Part shown: in pieces, positions 30,856 through 42,689 of the stretch
Layout: the number at the start of each line of letters is the position of its first letter
Position numbering within the stretch: position 1 is the first letter of the stretch
Source: Candidula unifasciata
Taxonomy: Eukaryota > Mollusca > Gastropoda > Stylommatophora > Geomitridae
Reading direction: 5' to 3'
Assembly: GCA_905116865.2 (NCBI GenBank)
Contig: CAJHNH020001158.1
Location: 557,369 to 621,368 of the forward strand
DNA: 64,000 nt
Notes under the pieces: generated by a model
Database searches by the model: none
Told to the model about the DNA's origin: nothing
The model's input: only the letters and a program-made list of their open reading frames with translations
Position numbers and translations under genes: made by a program

Positions 30856-32165
30856 AAGGTCTGCTTCTTTAGCTCTACCCCCCCCCCCCTCTCCTCCCCT
30901 GGATCACAGGCTTTCAACCAGCCTGCACGAAGCTGTCATATCCTTCACCACTTGGTGCACTTCACTATACGACTTCCTTATCTTACCCATCTTCTTCGGC
31001 ATTCCGAGCCCTTGCGGGTCACTGCTGCAGACAGTATATGCCTTGATTCATCTCTGTGATTAGATGCTCTTCACCTTCACGGCATGACAATAGCCAGTGG
31101 CACCCAGCGTACACTGGATACAAATTTATTCCTCCCCACGACGTTTAACGGTAGAAGTGATTATGATGATGATGATGATCTTTTAGTTAAGACCCTTGAC
31201 ATCTGTCGCTTTTCCTGGCCAGTATTTTTTGTTACACACATATCAGATTTTCTACTCGCCAGACAAATGTGATTTTTATCAGAGATTATGTCAGTTAAGT
31301 GATTGTGTGTAATCTTGTTAATATCTGTTGATTTTTGTAACATACTTAAAAAAGATTATGTACCTATTGCTTTCTAAACCCACACAAAGCTGTCAGCTAC
31401 AAAACTGCTGGCAGATGACTGCAATGTAAAGTAAGGTCATTGCAGTTCCAACTTACAGGAAACGGGTCATTCCTATAGTTGCTCTGTTCATGTGCCAAAG
31501 AAATGTAAGCGGGCTACAACGAATTTAACGTGATTTTAGTTTCTACGGATACCTTGATTTGGTTCGAGTTCACTTGTGAAAAATACCTGGCCACTGTGCA
31601 TAAAAAGGACCAGACAGGAAAAAACGACCCCATTTTGGCTTCTGGACTGAACCTTCAGGCGCTCAAGAGGCAGAAGACCTAGCTCAGCCAGCAGCTGATG
31701 CACGGTCGGTGCATGTGCTCAGCAGCATGTGTTTGAGCAACTGCGTGGGATGAGCGGTTAGTCTGGCTTGCTGACGATGATAATGCTGGTACGTTTTCTA
31801 TAGTTAGCCCTGAATTTGTCTCTAGTAGTTAAACTGTATAGAGATATATAAGTGTGTATCATGGCTCGGAGATATTTCATTTTATTAGTGAAGTGCTTGG
31901 CACATTGGTTGTTGTTAATGTATTATCTGTGAACAGCGCTTAGTACTGTCTTATGTTCAGTGAAATAAACAGTTGGTGAATGTGGTCATCACAGCTCGTT
32001 GTTTTGATTCAGATTAGGACTTGTGGTTAGTGTGCCTAGTTTAGTTGTTACTGCTACCTAGACTTTATACAAAAGATCTCATGTCTGGGCTAGAATATTT
32101 ATGTTTCTAGTCCCGGCCTGACAAACTCTTTTTCTTTTTTTTCTTCTAAGTACTTAGAGCCTTTT
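30856..32165. other. No gene recognised
   Basis: A C run (30879-30888) and a GATGAT run (31165-31180) only. No exon with both a credible frame and splice sites. Confidence 0.45.
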
Positions 32166-32289
32166 CCCTTCTAGTACAGAAAAACAAAATGCTGAATACC
32201 ATTCTCTGTCCTCTGTGGGAAAAATTGGACACAGACTGCAGTCTCAACAAAGCCAACAGCACACACATGCATCAAATGCGTAAGGCGAT

Positions 32290-32590
32290 CATCAGAGGTG
32301 CAAAGATAAAACAGTCTGGCACTATAAATGCAAGTCATCGTTGATGGGAGCAGCACTGACAACAAATCAGTAGCTGTACACTCAGTTAATCAAATAAGGC
32401 ACTATAAGTTCTCTGGCAACAGTCCAGTCGCTATTTTTGAATCTGTAATTCACAACATAAACCAGGTTAAGCACAGCTGAAAAACATTCCAAATTAAATT
32501 CGCAAATCACAGTGTTGTGCCATGCACTCAACTCAGTAGCTGGGTGATGGAACTGTATCCTTTCAGTTTATATATGGAAGAAAACAAACG
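32290..32590 (+). repeat. Family H interspersed repeat
   Basis: 'aaggcactataagttctctg', 'gcaacagtccagt', 'tgtgccatgcactcaactca' and 'gtagctgggtgatggaac' recur in changed form at 35.2-35.6, 39.5 (reversed) and 48.1-48.5 kb. Confidence 0.55.
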
Positions 32591-33130
32591 CAACAGCTAA
32601 CTATGGTTAGAAACAAAAACTAGCTCAAAACAGTAAAATGCGTATCCACCATACTGAACTACAGTTTTTACCTCATATATAAAACAGTGTATAAAAACAC
32701 ACAAAAACAGTGGCAGAACACATCCCTAAATAGTTCCACACACAAATGAGTGGAGATCCCGCATCACAATCAGCCAAGAAGAGAGAACCTAATTTTTCAA
32801 AAGGATGTCATTTACATGACTATGGACATGTAGTTGATAAAGACTGTGCCATCAGGATTATTTACAACACACAAAACAGATGTTTGCTAAAAGTGATCAA
32901 GGCTATATCAATTAAACTCTACTCTCCTATATTAGGTAAACAGAGAGATCACATGATCAATTTGGAGTTACCACGGTAATCAAGTGTATGTTGATTTAAC
33001 TCTGTAGTAATGCACCTGACAAGATAAAGCAAAATATGCCAGGCAATAAATTGTGCAGTGTACTGTTTGTGTCCGCTTTATTTAAATATACTTACTGTTT
33101 GTGCCTTCGTTGTTCAAATTCCCAAAGGTT

Positions 33131-33496
33131 TGAAGCAAGGGCCGGCAACTTTTTTGGGGCCCGCGGACCAAATATAGAATTACCTATCTGGTCGCAGGCC
33201 ATTTAGAAAAAGATCCATAATAAACATAACACCCAGATTTCCTTGTAGCATGATACTTTTGTGGCATAATCTAAGATTACAATCCCTCACTACACCTCTG
33301 ACCACACATTCACCCACTAAAGCCCTTCTATTTACTCCTAAATGTACCTGTCCAAGCTATTTATTTGCAGAAATAATATTATTGAGGGAAAGTCAGTTTA
33401 TATTGTAATTTCACACCAGACTCATGGGTCAGTAAAAATTGCTGGGCATGCTAGTTTTGGTCTGTGGGCCAAAGTTTGCCCACTTCTGGTTTCAGG
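33131..33496. mobile_element. hAT-like non-autonomous DNA transposon
   Basis: The left end ('gccggcaacttttttgggg' then 'cccgcggacc') and the reversed right end ('agaagtgggcaaactttgg' then 'cccacagacc') are imperfect inverted repeats of the GGGCAAACTTTTTGGCCCGCGGRCC type found on hAT elements. No transposase frame. Confidence 0.65.
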
Positions 33497-34059
33497 CTAC
33501 CGCAACTATCAGCCAGGCATGCTATAGCTATCCAATCTGATACCAAAACAACGCTTACAAGATAAAAAGTTACATGAAAAACCAATCAAAAAGTGAGTAT
33601 AAGATAACAGTGATGTGTTATTTTTATTTTTTTATTTTAATGCTCTGAAAATTGACTTTTGTTTTGCTTTCTTTGTTTCGAACACATAAAATATTATGTC
33701 TAAAATGTATTTGCAAAACATTTGACATTATGGTCACTAACGCACCAATGTCCACCCACTGACCGGCTGGCCTTGTGTGTGAGAAAATACACACAGGCTG
33801 CCAGTCAGCGGAGTGCAGATGTTAGTACATATAAGTATATACAAGTATAAATATGTCAAAATCAAAAGGAATAAAACACAATTTCAACATAATACTAATC
33901 AATGACAATATAGAGAACAACAAGCTACCTTCTTTGTACAAACCCTGACTCGCTGTGAGCTCATTCTGTCTCTTTTCTGTCTCTGTCTATGTGCAGTACA
34001 GCGCACACTTACACACTAAAGTACTTTTAATCTTCACCGCATCAGAGATAGGGTACTAG

Positions 34060-34195
34060 ACCCATATTTGGATAGACCAGCAGGCACTCAATGGGTTATG
34101 TAGTCAACATCATGCCAGCTGCCTTTACTTCCCAAGTAACTTACTGGTGCCCTTTTAGACTACATCTCCCTATGTGCATTTCTGCTCCCCATTTT
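34060..34195 (-). mobile_element. Family C SINE body
   Basis: 'tcaatgggttatgtagtcaa', 'atcatgccagctgcctttac' and 'tactggtgcccttttagact'. Confidence 0.65.
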
Positions 34196-34199
34196 GTTT

Positions 34200-34575
34200 A
34201 GGGGGGGGGGGGAATACACTCACTGCCTCCCTATCAAGCATATCATAAAAGGTGTGTAATTAGGAACTTGAGGAGCGGCTGGCCGAACGGTTGGGATGCT
34301 GGGCTCTCAAGCAGGATACCCGGGTTTGAATCCTTAAAGACCCCCCTGCCTACACCACATAAATGGTAATGAAGGCAGTTAATTAGGAACTTTTCTTCTT
34401 AAATCAGAGCGCATCTGCCTAGAGGTGATGAATCAGTGGTCTGCATACGAATAAGCCGATCTGTGGAGTGGATGGGCACACACAATTCAAGATCTGGAAC
34501 AGGACTTAAGTCCAGAAGTGAACGAACAACCCAAATTTTCCGCTGGAGTTTACAATCGGTGAACGCTAAGAAGAG
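34200..34575 (+). mobile_element. Family A SINE-like repeat, interrupted by a tRNA-like element
   Basis: G run, 'tatcaagcatatcataaaag' and 'gtgtaattaggaactt', then after the insertion 'aaatcagagcgcatctgcct', 'tgcatacgaataagccgatc', 'cagaagtgaacgaacaacc' and 'ggtgaacgctaagaagag'. Confidence 0.8.
34270..34379 (+). mobile_element. 110-bp tRNA-derived insertion with a 13-bp target duplication
   Basis: 'taattaggaactt' flanks it on both sides (34257-34269 and 34380-34392). The first part resembles a Leu/Ser-type tRNA: box A-like 'tggccgaacggttgggatgc' and box B-like 'gggtttgaatcc'. A short unrelated tail follows. Looks like a young, short SINE. Confidence 0.75.
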
Positions 34576-34589
34576 CAGCCTTTAAAATA

Positions 34590-34670
34590 GCTACCTCAAT
34601 GCAGATTAGAACCCATAACCTTCAGGCTAGCAGGGAACTGCTTAGCCGTTGTGACGCCGGAGCTCCCACA
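34590..34670 (-). mobile_element. tRNA-like SINE head
   Basis: Read in reverse: 'gggagctccggcgtcacaac', 'ggctaagcagttccctgcta', then 'gaaggttatgggttctaatc' as a B box. A remnant; no intact tRNA gene. Confidence 0.5.
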
Positions 34671-35169
34671 TAGTGCGGACAAAGTGGAAAGGATCCTTTT
34701 TAAGGATCATCAGGCACATGATGCTAGTCTCCTAATTTATAGCATAATCAGCTCTCTCTGTGTATGATGTGGAACAACTGGCTGTAGTCCCCAGGTCATT
34801 TGCTGATGCCCATATCAGATCTCGATGCAGACTGGAACACAAGTTCTTCAGGCCAATGGAGAAATGTCTAGTCACTATGCTACCATGGCTAGAACACAGT
34901 GCAGCAGCTGACGTAAATTTCAGACTTCAGCAATAACAAGTTTGTAATAGTTTAACAAAAGTATGGAAAAGGGGGGGGGGGGGGGAATAACAGTTTTATC
35001 ATAACAGATAACTGCAGCTGGAGTCTGAAGTGTTTGGATTTCACACATTCCAGGCTATGATATATGGTGGCTAGTTCCCATCACCGTGCCCATGTTCTGT
35101 CCCAGCCAGCTGTTAATTTACAATGATAACTATCTCTAATAGTTGTCAGTCAGGGTTCTATCTTCACTG

Positions 35170-35600
35170 CAGATGGGTTACTCCATAACTATTCCGTTCC
35201 TGTGCCAGTGGGAATCACAAAAATATGTCCTTTACAGACCTATTTGAAAAACTAGTGAAAAACCCCAGCAAAATGTTCATGCCTGTACATGCAAAGTAAC
35301 TGCATAAGGTAGCTGTCAAATGTGTCAGCACTAACAGTTTCTCACCAGAATTGCAGTTACATGTTGATGCAAGCAGTAAGTCATAAAAGCTACATGCAAA
35401 TACTGCATAAGTATATGTACGTAGTTGGCCACTGGCCACATTTAGTTCAGTTCACAACACCAAACAGAAGAAAACCAACATCATATTAAATCCACAGCTC
35501 ACAGTGTCACACAAAGCACTCAGCTCAATAGCTGGGCGAGAGAACCTTTGAATTCCCAGTACAAAATTGCATCAGTAAACCATGGTTATAAACAAATAAC
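35170..35600 (+). repeat. Family H interspersed repeat
   Basis: 'ttccgttcctgtgccagtgg', 'atttgaaaaactagtgaaaa', 'cacagctcacagtgtcacac' and 'gcactcagctcaatagctgg' pair with the copy at 48.05-48.53 kb. Confidence 0.6.
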
Positions 35601-35756
35601 CTGACAAGCGTCAACCCCATTGTGCTCTTGCCTTTTGTTTCCTGGCGTTTTTATCCATTCAGCACAGACTGACATGTTCCACTGGGCATATTCAGCAAAT
35701 AGTGTCCTCTGCTTCCGCCATCTAGGACCGTCCCCTCTCAGGATGCTTACCTTTGT

Positions 35757-35995
35757 TTTATCTGTAGGCAGCTGGCTGAAAGTTCTGGTTGTTCATCCAT
35801 TCCTGGATTTTGATCTTGTTTCAGAACATGAGTTTTAGGTGTACATCCCTTTTTTCAGATCTGGCTTATTTATATTCAAACTACTGGTCTCTCTGACTAA
35901 AAAAAAAAAAAACCTAATTAGTTTACTTTTATGTAATTCCACCCCCCCCTCCCCCTCCCATCCACATTGGAGCCCTGGAATGTACATAGGGAAGT
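35757..35995 (-). mobile_element. Family A SINE-like repeat
   Basis: 'gctgaaagttctggttgttc', 'tgatcttgtttcagaacatg' and 'ggagccctggaatgtacat'; a C run (35942-35948) lies in the module. Confidence 0.7.
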
Positions 35996-36116
35996 CAGCA
36001 GTTAAAGTGATAGGCTCTAACTCTAGAGACAGGGGTTTGAATCCAGAGAAAGGTGATAAGATTTTTTCATACTGGGGAAAATAATTTAGTACTTCACTGA
36101 TGTGCACACTATCTTC

Positions 36117-36400
36117 TAGGAGCCGCCATACTGTAGCAGTTAGATGCTCACCTGCTGGTCCAAAGGTCGTGGGTTCAAATCCAAACAGAGTTGGATTTTT
36201 TTCTTCAAAAATGACCTTAGCTCCCTTACTGACCCAACCCCAAATGGGTACCAGTTAAAGTCCTAGGAAGTAAAGGCAGCTGGCATGATGCTGACCCCTG
36301 ACATCCGCCCACCCAGTGCCAACTGGTGTATAAAATATATGTCTAGTGTTATAAACCCAATACACCTGTTGGTGTGGAAAATGGTCCTTTGCATTACATA
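36117..36400 (+). mobile_element. Family C SINE with tRNA-like head (full length)
   Basis: Head with box A-like 'tagcagttagatgctcacc' and box B 'gtgggttcaaatcc', then the body ('gggtaccagttaaagtccta', 'ggcatgatgctgacc', 'aaaatatatgtctagtg') and end 'aatggtcctttgc'. Confidence 0.85.
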
Positions 36401-36424
36401 ATTTTCAAGTGGCAACTGCACTAT

Positions 36425-36830
36425 CCATGCTGCCCCTAATCTTCAGGCAGCAAGTGACACTTTTACACCTAATCCTCAGGCTAAAAGAAAATTACCCCCC
36501 TGTCCCTAATCTTCAGGCTACAAATGACCCTCTTGCACCTAATCAGGTTACAAAATGACTCTCCTGTCCCTAATCTTCAGGCTACAAATGACCCTCTTGC
36601 ACCTAATCAGGTTACAAAATGACCCTCCTGTCCCTAATCTTCAGGCTACAAATGACCCTCTGGCACCTAATCCTCAGGCTAAAAAATGACCCTCCTGTCC
36701 CTAATCTTCAGGCTACAAATGACCCTCTGGCACCTAATCCTCAGGCTAAAAAACGACCCTCCTGTCCCTACACTTCAAGCTACAAATGACCCCCCTGCAC
36801 CTAATCCTCAGGCTAAAAACTGACCATCAC
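36425..36830. repeat. Minisatellite, about seven units of 57-63 bp
   Basis: Units alternate 'ccctaatcttcaggctacaa' and 'atgaccctc(t/c)' with 'gcacctaatc', giving a two-part pattern. Confidence 0.9.
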
Positions 36831-36834
36831 CTTC

Positions 36835-37312
36835 AACAAGTGATCCCTATATGCTTACAACTGTACAAGAATGGACTAATGAACAGAAGGAAGACCAAGG
36901 TGATGATGGAATGACATCACATGACAACAGAAAAGAGTGGCTGGCAAAACGGTCAGAATGCCAGTTCTCACATGGGAGAGCCAGGTTCAAGTCCTAGGCG
37001 ATCCCTATATGTTTACAACTGTACACAAGTGGACAAATGAACAGAAGGAAGACCAAGGTGCTGATGGAATGACATCACATGACAACAGAAAAGAGTGGCT
37101 GGCAAAGCGGTCAGAATGCCAGTTCTCACAAAGGAGAGCCAGGTTCAAGCCCTAAGTGATCCCTATATGTTTACAACTGTACACAAGTGGACAAATGAAC
37201 AGAAGGAAGACCAAGGTGCTGATGGAATGACAACAGAAAAGAGTGGCTGGCAAAGCGGTCAGAATGCCAGTTCTCACATGGGAGAGCCGGGTTCAAATCC
37301 TATGTAAGGCGA
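36835..37312 (+). repeat. Tandem array of three ~150-bp units, each with a tRNA-like segment
   Basis: Units begin 'gatccctatatg', contain 'gaacagaaggaagaccaagg' and end in 'agagtggctggcaaagcggt', 'cagaatgccagttctcaca' and a B-box-like 'gggttcaaatcct'. The third unit lacks 'catcacatgacaa'. Confidence 0.9.
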
Positions 37313-37844
37313 AGAAGTACATTTTTTGGGGTGTGGGTTAGGGGTAAAAAATAAATATTCTAACCTGCGCAGTTTGTGGCAACTGCAATAGCCAAATGAC
37401 CCAAAATCTTTAGGATCAAGATATCTCCGTCCTGTATCTTCCTAAAAAGTGGTATATACGTGCAGTAATGACAGCGTTGATTTTAAAATATACGTAGTAT
37501 ACATACACACGATGGTTAAAGAGAACAAGGAAGACAAAAGGTGCAGATGCAACGACAACATCAACACACGACAATGATGTAGGCATACTCACTACTATTA
37601 AAAATTAAAAGCAATTCATGCTTACTACTGTCCACACACACACACACACAACCAAATAAAGGGAACATTCTGACTTACTATTGGCAGAAACACACACAAA
37701 ACCAACGCTTGACTTACTATTTGAAAAAATGAACAATTTAAAATAAAAAAAATAAAAAAACACAGTTCACACTTACCACTCTCAAAAACAAGAACAATGA
37801 AAACAAAAAAATAATTAAAACCTACCAAAAGACCCAATCCCTCT

Positions 37845-37980
37845 CAACATGCATGTCGTAAAAGGTCCCTAATTAAGGACTTTCTTAAATCAGATGTTCA
37901 AAATATGCAGATTTTGTAGCCTAGCTGCAAAAAACCACATAACATGCCAGACACACTTTAAAGGGTGAATGAAGAAGAAG
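37845..37980 (+). mobile_element. Family B SINE-like repeat
   Basis: 'catgcatgtcgtaaaaggtc', 'taattaaggactttcttaa', 'gcagattttgtagcctagct' and 'accacataacatgcc', ending in 'gaagaagaaggtag'. Confidence 0.6.
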
Positions 37981-38204
37981 GTAGACTTCTAAAAATTTAG
38001 TTTACAGGTAGTGATTCATGGAACAGCTCCAGACTAAGAGTCTGACAGCTGGACAGGCAGAGGAATGCACTTGTGATTTAGCTGTGCCTGCAACATGCTT
38101 TGATCCACAAATATTGGTGTTACCTTTTCTCTGGAGTACACAAGGCAGGGAGTGAGAGGAAACATGGTCTCTAAAATACAATCCGGGTTTTGTGTTACTG
38201 ACTC

Positions 38205-38275
38205 TCTGTGTGGCATCCAGGGCCCCACTTTGGGGAAAAAACAAGAACAGACCCACTGCCACTCCATTAAGCACA
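38205..38275 (+). mobile_element. Fragment of the A/B 5' module
   Basis: 'ccagggccccactttgggga' and 'acaagaacagacccactgcc'. Confidence 0.5.
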
Positions 38276-38394
38276 GTTACCTTTGTCACCTTTCCTTCTC
38301 AGACAAAACCTCAATATTAAAAAAAAAAATAATTTTTTTACTCCTCCAGATTTGCATTCTGTAGGTAAACACAGCTAGAAATGACCAGGCAGAT

Positions 38395-38490
38395 GGAATA
38401 TCTGAGGACGCAAATACCAGCACTTTTGTAGCACATACCAAGCTTCACAACTGACACTTCCTCAAAACTTGACACTGAAAGAAGAGTAAA
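38395..38490 (+). mobile_element. LINE 3'-end fragment (L1 family)
   Basis: 'ggaatatctgaggacgcaaa', 'taccagcac' and 'ctcaaaacttgacactgaaa' align with 56.1-56.25 kb. Confidence 0.55.
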
Positions 38491-39435
38491 AGGATTAACA
38501 TCTTAAGGATGAGAATCACACAAATCCTGGAAACCCTGTTCAACTATATAGCAGTTATACTGCAGCACCACAATAGGGTTAGGAAGTAACCTATAGTTCA
38601 GTTATGAGTAGATTGTGCTGACAGAGGCTGAGTCGACCCCATAGCTTTACTGGTCAAAAACAATCCTATTTCTTCTGACGATTGAACCCAGATTGTATAT
38701 GTAGGGCTAGGTTGCCTAACAAGCTATCTTTGGATTGAGGACATTTCACATTCAGGATTTAACTGAATTTAATTTACACAATATCGTAGATTTAAAAGGT
38801 AGACTTAAAAATGCCTATAAAATTTGATATAAAAAATGTAAATGTATTTACTCACTAACTTGAAAACAGTTCTAATTAAAAGAGGATGGATAAAACTCTT
38901 TCCTTATCAAGGAGAAGACAAAAACCATCTTTCCCCAGTTTTGACATTACTTATGGTGTTTTTTTTTAAACTGCTAATTTAAGTCTCCATTCTAATCTGG
39001 ATGTAATTCATGTTTGCATTCCCTGTTCTATTTTTCAAGTCTCTGCTCATTTAGGGCTTCTGCCTACATATCAGACTACCATACAGCTTGCTGCCGATTT
39101 GTATACTCATCTGTACACAAAACAGCCCAGATATATCTAATCTGTTTATGTCTCTTTTTCTGCTTTCTAACCCCCAATGGAGCAAAGGCCCTCAACCAAC
39201 TCATGCCAAGTTGTTCTATTTTTAGCTATCGCATGCAGCTCTCTCCATCTTTTTAACTTTCCTCTTTAGCTCCCTTCTCCATGTGTTTCTCACCAGTTAC
39301 TTTGATGGATATTTCCTGTTTGTCATTTCAGGTCGGGTTAACCTCCGAGGCATAAATCAATTTTTAAAATCTGTCTCGATGCCAAGTCAAAGCCAAAACT
39401 CTCTGGCAAACGTCTAGCTTATTTAGTGCTATTAA
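38491..39435. other. No recognised feature
   Basis: A/T-rich intergenic sequence without a repeat family match inside the window. Confidence 0.4.
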
Positions 39436-39439
39436 AGTG

Positions 39440-39650
39440 CCAACCTACAATTAACCTTGTCCCGCAGATTAAAAAAATGGCAAGTGGCCTGTTGCCAGAG
39501 AGTTGCTAGTGCCTTATGCAATTAATTACATGTGTGCAGCTGTTGATCTGCTTCTATCATTGACGATGAACTACAATTTAGCGCCTTATACATTTAATAC
39601 CTGTGTATGCACACTGCTGAAACTGCAGTGTGCGTCAGTCTTTTCATACT
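39440..39650 (-). repeat. Family H interspersed repeat, reversed
   Basis: Reversed, 'cataaggcactagcaactct' and 'ctggcaacaggcc' match 32.38-32.43 kb. Confidence 0.45.
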
Positions 39651-39824
39651 GTCCAGTGACGGACATTCTGTGTGGATTTTATTCAACACGAACAGAACAC
39701 TTGACATTTAACTTTCGGGTTTTCTTTTGTTGCTTTTTCTTTATAATATTTTCCCATCAAAGCTCAATTTCTCTGTTCCATGTCTGTTGACATGCTTCAC
39801 AGATTTCAACAGTCCTTATTTCTA

Positions 39825-40130
39825 TGTGTGATCTCCCTGTGCAGGTCCCGGGGCCCCATCTGGGGTGGTAGAAAGAATAGACCCATTGCCACCCCCCCCC
39901 CCCCCTCTTCTGCCAAGCATGTCGTAAAAAGTGACTAATTAAGGGTGTTTCTTTCAAGATTGGAGTCCATCTGCCTAAGAGGTCTGCATCAAAAAAGCCA
40001 GATCTGTAAAAGAAATGTACATGGCCAACTCAAGCTCTGAAATAAAACCAGAGTCCAGAAGTGGACAAAACCAAAACTTTCCACCAGAGTTTACAGATCA
40101 TGAGTGCTAAGAAGAAGAAGAAGAAGAAGA
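39825..40130 (+). mobile_element. Family A SINE-like repeat with (GAA)n tail
   Basis: Complete order: 'gtcccggggccccatctggg', 'agaatagacccattgcc', C run, 'gccaagcatgtcgtaaaaag', 'agatctgtaaaagaaatgta', 'aactttccaccagagtttac', then GAAGAAGAAGAAGAAG. This copy defines the 3' tail. Confidence 0.85.
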
Positions 40131-40214
40131 AGGCGTGTGATTTAATAACACCTGTTAATAACCCAGCATTTTCTTGTCTGTATGTAATATATATTTATAA
40201 TTGTAACATTGTTC

Positions 40215-40430
40215 TTATATGTTTAGTTTTCTTTGTGGGTTTCAGGGCTCCATTCCTGGGGGAAAACAGAACAGACCCACTGCCCAGTTGACTATTTGAG
40301 GGTCTGCTGAAATCTGATGGGTTGTGCTGAAAGGTGCAGTTATTGTAACCTAGCAGTAAACTGCAATACACGCAAGCTAGCTGAGAACTACAACACAATA
40401 AGCCAACTACTCTTCTAAGGGTGAACATAC
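40215..40430 (+). mobile_element. Family B SINE-like repeat
   Basis: 'gtgggtttcagggctccatt', 'aacagacccactgccc', then the B 3' part 'cctagcagtaaactgcaata' and 'acaacacaataagccaacta'. Good example of the A/B shared 5' module. Confidence 0.75.
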
Positions 40431-40734
40431 AAGAGGAAGAAAATATGTGAAATGACACTAAAAAACCCATATATCTGCTTGTTTGTACATGTTGTATCAC
40501 TACAGGCTTATGAGTATCTGATACTTAGGAATTGCATAAATTCTGTCATTCTTTTGGCGTTCAGATACCAACACTGACACAGAAACTTCGGAGAGATCAG
40601 CTGCAGACCAACTCCAATGGAGGCAGACAGTGAACGATGGACTGTCGCAGCATGCCAGAGGCCAAATGCAGGGAGCTACAGAGAGGAGACATCTGAGAGA
40701 AAAACCAGCCTCAGTATGATACAATCAACGACTG

Positions 40735-41048
40735 GCACTCTAGAGAACTCTCGAAAACATACCTTATTTCCTACAAGGGTGTTATGTAGATTTTTGCATC
40801 TTATGTTAAATAAGGGCCTCTAGGAACTCTCGACAACACACCTTATTTCCTACAAGGGCGTTATGTAGATTTTTACATCTTATGTTAAATAAGGGCCTCT
40901 AGGAACTCTCATCAACATACCTTATTTCCTACAAGGGCGTTATGTAGATTTTTACATCTTATGTTAAGTCAGGGCCTCTAGGAACTCTCATCAACATACC
41001 TTATTTCCTACAAGGGTCTTATGTAGATTTTTACATCTTATGTCAGAC
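40735..41048. repeat. Minisatellite, four units of 79-80 bp
   Basis: 'catacc(t)ttatttcctaca', 'agggcgttatgtagattttt' and 'acatcttatgttaaataagg' recur at 79-80-base spacing. Confidence 0.93.
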
Positions 41049-41545
41049 ACTCTAAAGAGGAAAGGGGTATGTATTTGTGGAAGCAGTACATCTATGAGTT
41101 TGGTACTGTTATTACTAACTTTCTTGGGCATAATCTATAATCTCCTAGGACTGAAACAAAAAATTGAAATTCAAACCTTCTAGGGATTTCACAACCAACC
41201 CACATATAAATACACCTACAATACACAGAAACTGGGGTGCTGGGAAAAGAAGGCTGTACTATTTAGTACCTTTCGTGCAGAGTAACATGATTTATAAAAA
41301 TGCATTCTCAAATACTATTGAAAAAACTCTAGACTAATATAAATACTTAACTATTAGTATCATAAATGTGATACATTAGACGTGCATGTATAATGAGTGA
41401 ATGAACACCACCATCATCATGAGTTCAATATTAATCTCAAGAATAAGAGACGCAAAAGGCCCACCCTCAGCAACACTGCAGCGACTATGATGAGGAAAAT
41501 GACAGCCAAGCATGAAATATTTGCATAAGCATCACTTTTATATGG

Positions 41546-41805
41546 GAGTTGCCGTGGTGTAACGAGAAGACGCTCGCCTTTGGATGGGAGGGTTGTGGGT
41601 TCGGGTCCTGATGGAGCCAGACTTTTTTCATAAATGACCTTGGCTCTCAGGTTGACCCAGCCTTGCTTGGGCACCAGGCACAGTCCTGGGAAGTAAATGT
41701 GGCCGACGTGCTGCTGACCATATCACCCATCAAGTGTCTATAAAATATAGGTCTAGCTCTACATCCTAAAGGCGTGGAAAAGGGTCCTTTACTTCATCCT
41801 TTTTT
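41546..41805 (+). mobile_element. Family C SINE with tRNA-like head (full length)
   Basis: Head 'gttgccgtggtgtaacgaga' and 'agacgctcgcc', B box 'gtgggttcgggtcctg'. Body 'tcctgggaagtaaatgtggc', 'gctgaccatatcacccatc', end 'gggtcctttacttc'. Confidence 0.85.
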
Positions 41806-42002
41806 ACATACACAATTACTTCTAAATCAAAGACAATGATCTTCAACAACAGATTCTGACGTTCACATGTTTTAATTGACTCTTATATTACAGAAGCTAA
41901 GAAGACATTGGCATCTAGGCATGTGTAGTTTTACTCTTCAGTCTCAGTTTCTTCAATAACTTTCTGTCTCATTTTTGTGTACTTAAGTGACATTCTTTTC
42001 CG

Positions 42003-42275
42003 GAGGGGGCTGTGTGGTCTCAAGGCACGGTATCTGCATTGAGTGCTAGAGGTTCCGGGTTCAAACCCCGGTAAGGGCTAGGATTTTGTTCCCGTAGATT
42101 TGGCCCTGGTCTCTGGGTAGTGAGAGTTACAAAATTTGGAGTTTAAAATCTACCCAGAGTATTTCAGGATTCTCGTCGGTGCTACAGAGCCTGTGCACTG
42201 TGCTGAGCTTCTTCGGACTCAGACTTGAGTTAGAAGAAGAACAGAGCATTTATGGATTAGGGATGATGATGATGA
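42003..42275 (+). mobile_element. Family F tRNA-headed SINE
   Basis: 'gggctgtgtggtctcaaggc' and 'gagtgctagaggttccgggt' then 'tcaaaccccgg'. The body 'ggtctctgggtagtgaga' and a GATGATGATGAT end follow. A second copy starts at 63833. The acceptor stem does not close, so not a tRNA gene. Confidence 0.75.
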
Positions 42276-42407
42276 TCCGTTGTTCAAAACCTCAAACCTC
42301 TTTTCCTGAAGGGGTGGAAATACTAATACTGCAGAATGAGTTAACAAACCAACTGCAATAGAATGGGTTAAAATAACAGACCAATGAGACAAGTTTAGAG
42401 ATGTCTT

Positions 42408-42662
42408 CTTCTTCTTTGTTCACCAGCTGTAAACTCTGGCAGAAAGTCCTGGTTGTTCGTCAACTGGGACTTTGGACCAGAGTTTTGCATGTACATCCGT
42501 TTTACTGGCTTATTTGTGTACAGTTTGTTCTTCCTTGCCGCTCGGGCAGATGCACTCCCGACTTCAAAGGAAGTTGACTCCTACGACATGCTTGTTGGGG
42601 AGGCTGTGGGTCTATCCTTGTTTTCCCCCCACACAGGGACCCCCAGCACACACATGGGGATA
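42408..42662 (-). mobile_element. Family A SINE-like repeat
   Basis: TTC-rich tail at the left, 'gttcaccagctgtaaactct', 'gttttgcatgtacatccgtt', 'cctacgacatgcttgttggg'. Confidence 0.75.
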
Positions 42663-42689
42663 GAAATGTCTACACACAGGGCTATTCCA

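Noticed and set aside
32746..32979. 77-codon frame (MSGDPASQSAKKREPNF...) as a transposase DNA-binding domain
   Set aside because: A faint likeness to Myb-type starts did not extend beyond a few residues.
42003..42085. A tRNA gene, because of A- and B-box-like sequences
   Set aside because: The acceptor and D stems do not pair, a second copy with the same non-tRNA body exists at 63833, and a GAT-rich tail follows: it is a SINE.
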